64,000 nucleotides of DNA. It comes from Symsagittifera roscoffensis. Its lineage: Eukaryota > Xenacoelomorpha > Acoela > Convolutidae. The stretch covers positions 15,625,840 to 15,689,839 of the forward strand of contig NC_087070.1 in NCBI RefSeq assembly GCF_963678635.1, given 5' to 3'. Under the pieces are notes generated by a model. That model did not search any database and was not told the DNA's origin. It saw only the letters and a program-made list of their open reading frames with translations. Every line of letters starts with the position of its first letter. The first letter of the stretch is position 1. Shown in pieces: positions 60,501 through 64,000 of this stretch. The position numbers and the translations under genes were made by a program.

Positions 60501-63305
60501 TTTTCCAAAATTATCTTCTTTCCTTGTATGATTTTTTTTGCCGAGATGCATATGAGAGACACAAGTGGTTTGCAGCGAATGCTGCCTCTGAGTGGCTTGA
60601 ATGAATTTCCATCTATCAGGATTTGACATTTGGAGCATGGATTCAAAGCCACGGTTAAACCCTTCGAGGGAAATGTTTGTCTTGGGAAGGTCGCCAATGG
60701 TTCTGAAATAAACGTTCCACATATCTATGTCGAATCGATATTTCCGTCTGGTCGAGTTTTGCGTTTTTTCGCCTTCAAAGGTGTCCGCAAAATAGTTCTT
60801 GATGTCTTCAGGAGTTTTGCATCGTTCGAGTTTTTTGTTTGTACTATGCTTGAATGAAACAACCTTCAATTTCTGTTCCGGAAAGTTGTCACTCACAGAA
60901 TTGTTGCAAGCCCTTTCAAAGTTAATCGTGATTGAATTTGGGGACACGATATCTGTTTTCAAGTTCGACCAGAAAGAGTTATACGTTTCCTGTCGTTTAT
61001 CGGGTAAAAGGGGCATGTATACATGGAGAGTTGTTCCATCTACGAAGCAGTGGACAGTGTATACTTGATAGAAGTTATTAAGAGAGCTTTTGAGGGTTCC
61101 GTCGATCAACTCATAAGAAGTTAAGACTTTGATGTTTTTGTTGGTTGCGAACACCAAGTATCGCATACGGCTTCTCAACGGCTTCTCGGAACCGTTCAAT
61201 TTTTAATAAGAAAAGCCTCTCTATTCATAGTTTGCTAGTATTAAACAGGTATTTTAAGATCGAATCCTGTGGAATCGGTGAATGGCTTCGATTCTCGTGT
61301 CAGATTCTTCGGATCATTCGTTTAATATAAGTTGCTACCCGCATATTTGAGGAGCATTTTGCTGTGGTTTTTGCCCGGGCATTTGACAGCACTTTTTGTT
61401 TGGAGAGAGTCCATGCAGGCCGCTGCGTCCACTTCGATCTGTTCATTAGTGGCACACATTTCCATTAAAGAATAATCAGGGCTGTGTGTGTGCTCATGTG
61501 GTGACTGCTTGAGGAGTTCGCCCCTTTGAAGTCCGTGTGCTTGCTTTACACTGTTGCTTTGATCGCCGCAACTCGCACTCCCATTGAACAGAATTGAACT
61601 CTTTTCTTTTAATAAGCGTAGTTATTATGAAGCGATATCTCGGCCCCACTTAAACAGAAAATTTATGTTTTTTTTTTTGCATTGCTATTGTTTTGAGTCG
61701 GTAATTAAAAAAATGCACGTGTCTCACAAACTGAACAAAGTTTTGCGTCAAAAGGCAAACGTCTTAATGCTAATGGAAGATTAAATTGCGACCACGTAAA
61801 CTGGCATCTCACCTGTTAAGCTATTTGATTTGCTGGTACTATATTGGGTGTCAATTTGATTATCAAGCAACATATATTAACGTTACTTTTAGTTCAAAAT
61901 TTTAGTACAGTCCAAAATCAATGATACGTGGTCCTAGGGGTCTGAAATTTGGATACAATAAAGAAGTTTGTTTTCTAGGAATCGGGGACTTCCTTTCACG
62001 CCTTACCGCTCCCCCACCTAAGATGAAGCGTGCGATTTTCTCCTCTGGGAGGTAAATTCAACACACCTTTGTATCGATCGTACAATGTCATATTTTGGGT
62101 TCGAACTCACGCTACAGAGATGAACATTATTTTCCACTCTTTTATCTTGCTGTGTCACGTGGCGTATTAATTTTTGCAATCAGAGCTTCTTCTTATAGAA
62201 AGTTTGAAAGTTGGAATCCTAAAGTTGGAAGTGACTTCAAAATGGAATCAATAGAAAACTAAAATCATATTATGGCTCTTTTCCAGTCCCCCCTTTAAAA
62301 TTCAACTTTGAAAAGCTTATTTAACCTTGTCATAATGCAATAAAATTTGGTGTGGTGAACAAATCAACAACTGTGAACAGATTTGCTCTTCATACTTTAC
62401 AGCGTAACATTACGCATTTAGCCGTAATAACACGTAAAACAAACATAAAACTCGGTTTTTTCAAAGGTGGGGGGAAACTGGAAAAGAGCCCATATTATAT
62501 ATTCAGCGTCGTTTCCAGAAAGTGACTTTAAAACTGAAGCAACAGAAAACTAAAATCATATTATGTAAACGTGATTTCCTGGATACTGAATTAAAATATC
62601 GGGGATTTCGTCTTAGGGGGATTTTATTCTACGGGGGATTTTTTTTCCTGGGGATTATATTCAGGGGGACTTTGTCCAGGGGGATTATATCCGAGGGATT
62701 CAGTCCTACCTAGACCCAAAATAACCTTACTGGCTCCTAGTGTATTTTTGAATGTTGAATGGAAACAAAGTGGAAAGTTTGAAAAAGAAAATATAGTTGA
62801 GAATGTTCGCACCTGATTGGTTGAAACCAAATAATTAGCCATTGTAGTTTAATTTTTGTGTTCAGTTGTTGATGCCGTTATGCTAATATTAATTTGAACC
62901 GTATAAGTAAAAAGAATCATTTTTTTGACATATCTTCAACCTTACCCCGTACCCTATGATTGTAGTGACAAAGTAAGCTCCACACACCTATGATGTACCA
63001 ATCAAACGAATAAGTTTTACAAATTTTAAATTAAGTTATCATTTTTAGAAATGTGTTATTAGTACTTTTAAATTTAAAGCACGACCATATCATTAGAGTC
63101 ATGCGCTACACACGAAGAAAATATGAATATGCAATACAGTGGAAGGGAAAATTGTTAAAGAGACCTTAACTGTTTTTGTAATGCTGAAATTTTTGGAATT
63201 TCTTAGGTTGAAGGAGAAGGAGGTAGTACAAGCTCAACAGATGGAGGAACAAGTGGACCGTCTACTACTAATGATAGCAGTGGTAGTCAGAATGGAAACA
63301 AATGA
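57166..63305 (+). CDS. CLPP: CLPP, mitochondrial ATP-dependent protease proteolytic subunit
   Basis: ClpP is the serine peptidase of the matrix ClpXP complex; it forms two stacked heptamer rings fed by the ClpX unfoldase. Exons 57166-57523, 59242-59457, 60076-60221 and 63207-63305 join in frame to 272 residues (human 277). Residues 1-52 are a basic, Ser-rich presequence for import. The mature part starts near [20 protein letters not shown]. Catalytic triad: S150 in MGQAASMG, H175 in MVHQP, D224 in MDRDRFLSP, each three positions below the human residues. The glycine-rich strand [10 protein letters not shown] is conserved. The last exon gives an unusual Gly/Ser/Thr-rich tail after GLIDQV. ATG at 57166 was chosen because a splice acceptor lies just upstream and the presequence fits. 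A broken MULE fills the last intron without harming the gene. Confidence 0.96.
57524..59241 (+). other. CLPP intron 1
   Basis: An R3 tail fragment right after the exon (CATTGACTCTTTTCCAACTG), a doubled 40-bp unit at 58217-58296 (ATCGTAAAGTTTCCTTC), and two R3 copies at about 58505-58800 and 58830-59090 (second start TTAAGAGTCAATTAACGTGG). All on the + strand. No gene. Confidence 0.7.
59242..59457 (+). CDS. CLPP: CLPP exon 2: catalytic Ser and His
   Basis: Acceptor TGCTGAGTAG, donor CAGG|GTAGGC. Encodes [44 protein letters not shown]. Confidence 0.96.
59458..60075 (+). other. CLPP intron 2
   Basis: AT-rich, no repeat or gene recognised. Confidence 0.4.
60076..60221 (+). CDS. CLPP: CLPP exon 3: handle helix and catalytic Asp
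   Basis: Acceptor GTGTTTTAG, donor CAA|GTAACA. Encodes [20 protein letters not shown] and [20 protein letters not shown]. Without splicing, the frame would run 18 residues into transposon sequence. Confidence 0.95.
60444..61199 (-). pseudogene. MULE transposase, central and C-terminal part
   Basis: 251-codon minus-strand frame. It holds the MULE transposase pattern: [20 protein letters not shown] (first catalytic Asp region), [34 protein letters not shown] (the second acidic position is now N-F-E where D-F-E is usual), [14 protein letters not shown] (usually CxxH-like), and the C-terminal block [20 protein letters not shown], with [20 protein letters not shown]. It probably began further upstream; the first ATG is internal. 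Loss of conserved Asp and Cys positions and the separate N-terminal frame suggest it is inactive. Confidence 0.85.
61333..61600 (-). pseudogene. MULE transposase, N-terminal zinc-finger-like part
   Basis: On the minus strand one frame reads [40 protein letters not shown] and [15 protein letters not shown], ending [10 protein letters not shown] and a stop. The HEHTHSPD element resembles the C-terminal end of the FLYWCH-type DNA-binding domain that precedes animal MULE transposases. A stop and frame change separate it from the frame at 60444-61199. Confidence 0.6.
62711..63206 (+). other. End of the CLPP last intron
   Basis: AT-rich, no feature recognised beyond the acceptor at its end. Confidence 0.4.
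63207..63305 (+). CDS. CLPP: CLPP exon 4: low-complexity C-terminal tail
   Basis: Acceptor AATTTCTTAG. Begins GTT so that the conserved Val of DQV is restored across the junction, then [16 protein letters not shown] and on to SQNGNK and TGA. Chosen by phase and the DQV match; the tail itself is not conserved. Confidence 0.8.
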   Translation, partial: VEGEGGSTSSTDGGTSGPSTTNDSSGSQNGNK

Positions 63306-63604
63306 ACAAAAAGACTTAACAACGAGTGATCTTTATGTGTTACAAACTCTTGTTTTTGTTTTTAAATCAGACAATGTAATACGCGAAACTGTAGTTAAAA
63401 CCATTAAATTGAACTTTGCCTGAAGTTTTTCGGTTTTTGCAAACAAGCTAGAAGTTCCAGTCAGGAATGAGATAGCGAGCTTATTCAAGTGTCTGATAAG
63501 ATATCCATGTAGATTTTGATCAGCTAAAATGATTTAAATTGACCTTTTAGAAATGTTTAAACACTGTGTTCCCATTCTTATTCAATTTGCTCGTTAAATT
63601 GGTA
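63306..63604 (+). other. CLPP-COA8 intergenic region
   Basis: No canonical AATAAA noticed right after the CLPP stop. CCTTTTAG at 63543-63550 is acceptor-like. The gap is only 0.3 kb. Confidence 0.4.
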
Positions 63605-64000
63605 ATGGTCATGGAAACTCTCGTTAACTGTGTGCTGAAGGCGTGTGGCTTTTTAAAGATGTTTGTAATGAAAATTCCACATAAAATGTTGAAAAGCATC
63701 AAAATGGGACAAGTCTGCAAAAATGCGTTGACAGCTGACAAAAACGGTTGCTATACAGAAAGACTGCAGGACATGATTGGACCAAAGTATCCAGGAAACA
63801 GCAATGTTCGCCAAGTACAGTTCAGAAAAGTTGAAAACGAATCCGATATCGAGACGAAATACAGACTAACGCGAGAAGAAACTGAAAACTGGCATGTGCA
63901 GTATTGGGAAAGTCACAACTCAGATTTCAAAAACATGAAAAAAATTTTCATAGCTGAAACGGTTCTTAAGAAGCAGCAAGAGCAAGAACAAAACAACGAA
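63605..64000 (+). CDS. COA8: COA8 (APOPT1), cytochrome c oxidase assembly factor 8, 5' part
   Basis: COA8 is a mitochondrial protein needed to assemble or protect respiratory complex IV; its loss causes oxidase deficiency in mammals. The frame from ATG 63605 to the window edge is 132 codons without a stop. The conserved core is evident from about residue 56: LQDMIGPKYPGNSNVRQVQF, then VENESDIETKYRLTREETEN, and WHVQYWESHNSDFKNMKKIF, in line with the vertebrate pattern DWIGP ... SNLRP ... ENES ... ET..W...FW. Residues 1-45 are basic and hydrophobic, as in an import sequence. Several ATGs (63605, 63611, 63659, 63671 and later) could start it. The open phase extends upstream to a TAG at 63548, so a short untranslated or alternative start is possible. 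The C-terminal half lies outside the window. Confidence 0.9.
   Translation, partial: MVMETLVNCVLKACGFLKMFVMKIPHKMLKSIKMGQVCKNALTADKNGCYTERLQDMIGPKYPGNSNVRQVQFRKVENESDIETKYRLTREETENWHVQYWESHNSDFKNMKKIFIAETVLKKQQEQEQNNE

Larger units (their letters stand above)
60235..62710 (-). mobile_element. MULE-type DNA transposon remnant in the CLPP last intron
   Basis: A minus-strand MULE transposase pseudogene lies between two regions with repeated AAATCCCC-type motifs: CCAAATCCCCCATAG at about 60254 and AAAAATCCCCCAG at about 60295 on the left, and five or six GGGGGATT-type units at about 62600-62703 on the right. The ends read GGACT... and ...AGTCC. I could not confirm a flanking target duplication, so the limits are approximate. 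Confidence 0.7.

Overview
The window is nuclear DNA of an animal. It carries intron-split genes with GT/AG splice sites, a metazoan-type BRF1, mitochondrial CLPP and the start of COA8, all on the + strand, in AT-rich DNA dense with transposons. I cannot name the species. All splice junctions were inferred by eye from reading frame, splice signals and family conservation.

Layout. 1-5517 is a GC-richer block tiled by same-strand, partly overlapping open frames that I do not recognise; it includes a perfect 122-bp inverted repeat. A hexamer CTYGAG recurs there and on to about 6720, almost only on the + strand. 6745-7760 is the 3' end of a LINE. 8264-11682 is a decayed reverse-transcriptase element on the - strand, inserted inside a longer repeat whose other half resumes at 11683. 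13103-14253 holds three exons of a C2H2 zinc-finger gene. 14254-22900 is repeats.

BRF1 (23077-56519, 12 coding exons, 707 aa predicted) fills the centre. BRF1 bridges TFIIIC/TBP and RNA polymerase III at tRNA and 5S genes. Its introns hold a nearly intact LINE ORF2 in antisense (34865-37153, 9-bp target duplication), a Mutator-like MITE (33827-34130, 9-bp target duplication), two Tc1/mariner-like fold-back MITEs, a hAT MITE (39065-39588, 8-bp target duplication), a 0.96-kb and a 1.88-kb tandem duplication, and many copies of hairpin-ended repeats with tRNA-like heads. CLPP (57166-63305, 4 coding exons, 272 aa) follows 0.65 kb downstream, with a broken MULE transposon in its last intron. COA8 starts 0.3 kb after CLPP and runs off the window.

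BRF1, CLPP and COA8 form a tight head-to-tail cluster; two encode mitochondrial proteins (a matrix protease and a cytochrome oxidase assembly factor). A splice-acceptor-like site precedes the CLPP ATG, and a weaker one lies near the COA8 start, so a polycistronic, trans-spliced unit is possible but unproven.

The most unusual signals are: (a) the strand-specific CTYGAG lattice at 1-6720; (b) a large set of hairpin-ended repeats, starting near AC[A/G]CTTGCG and ending near GCTTCGCCTCTGTGT, with every copy I saw in the same orientation over about 42 kb, with one nested copy lacking an obvious target-site duplication and one head-to-tail junction.
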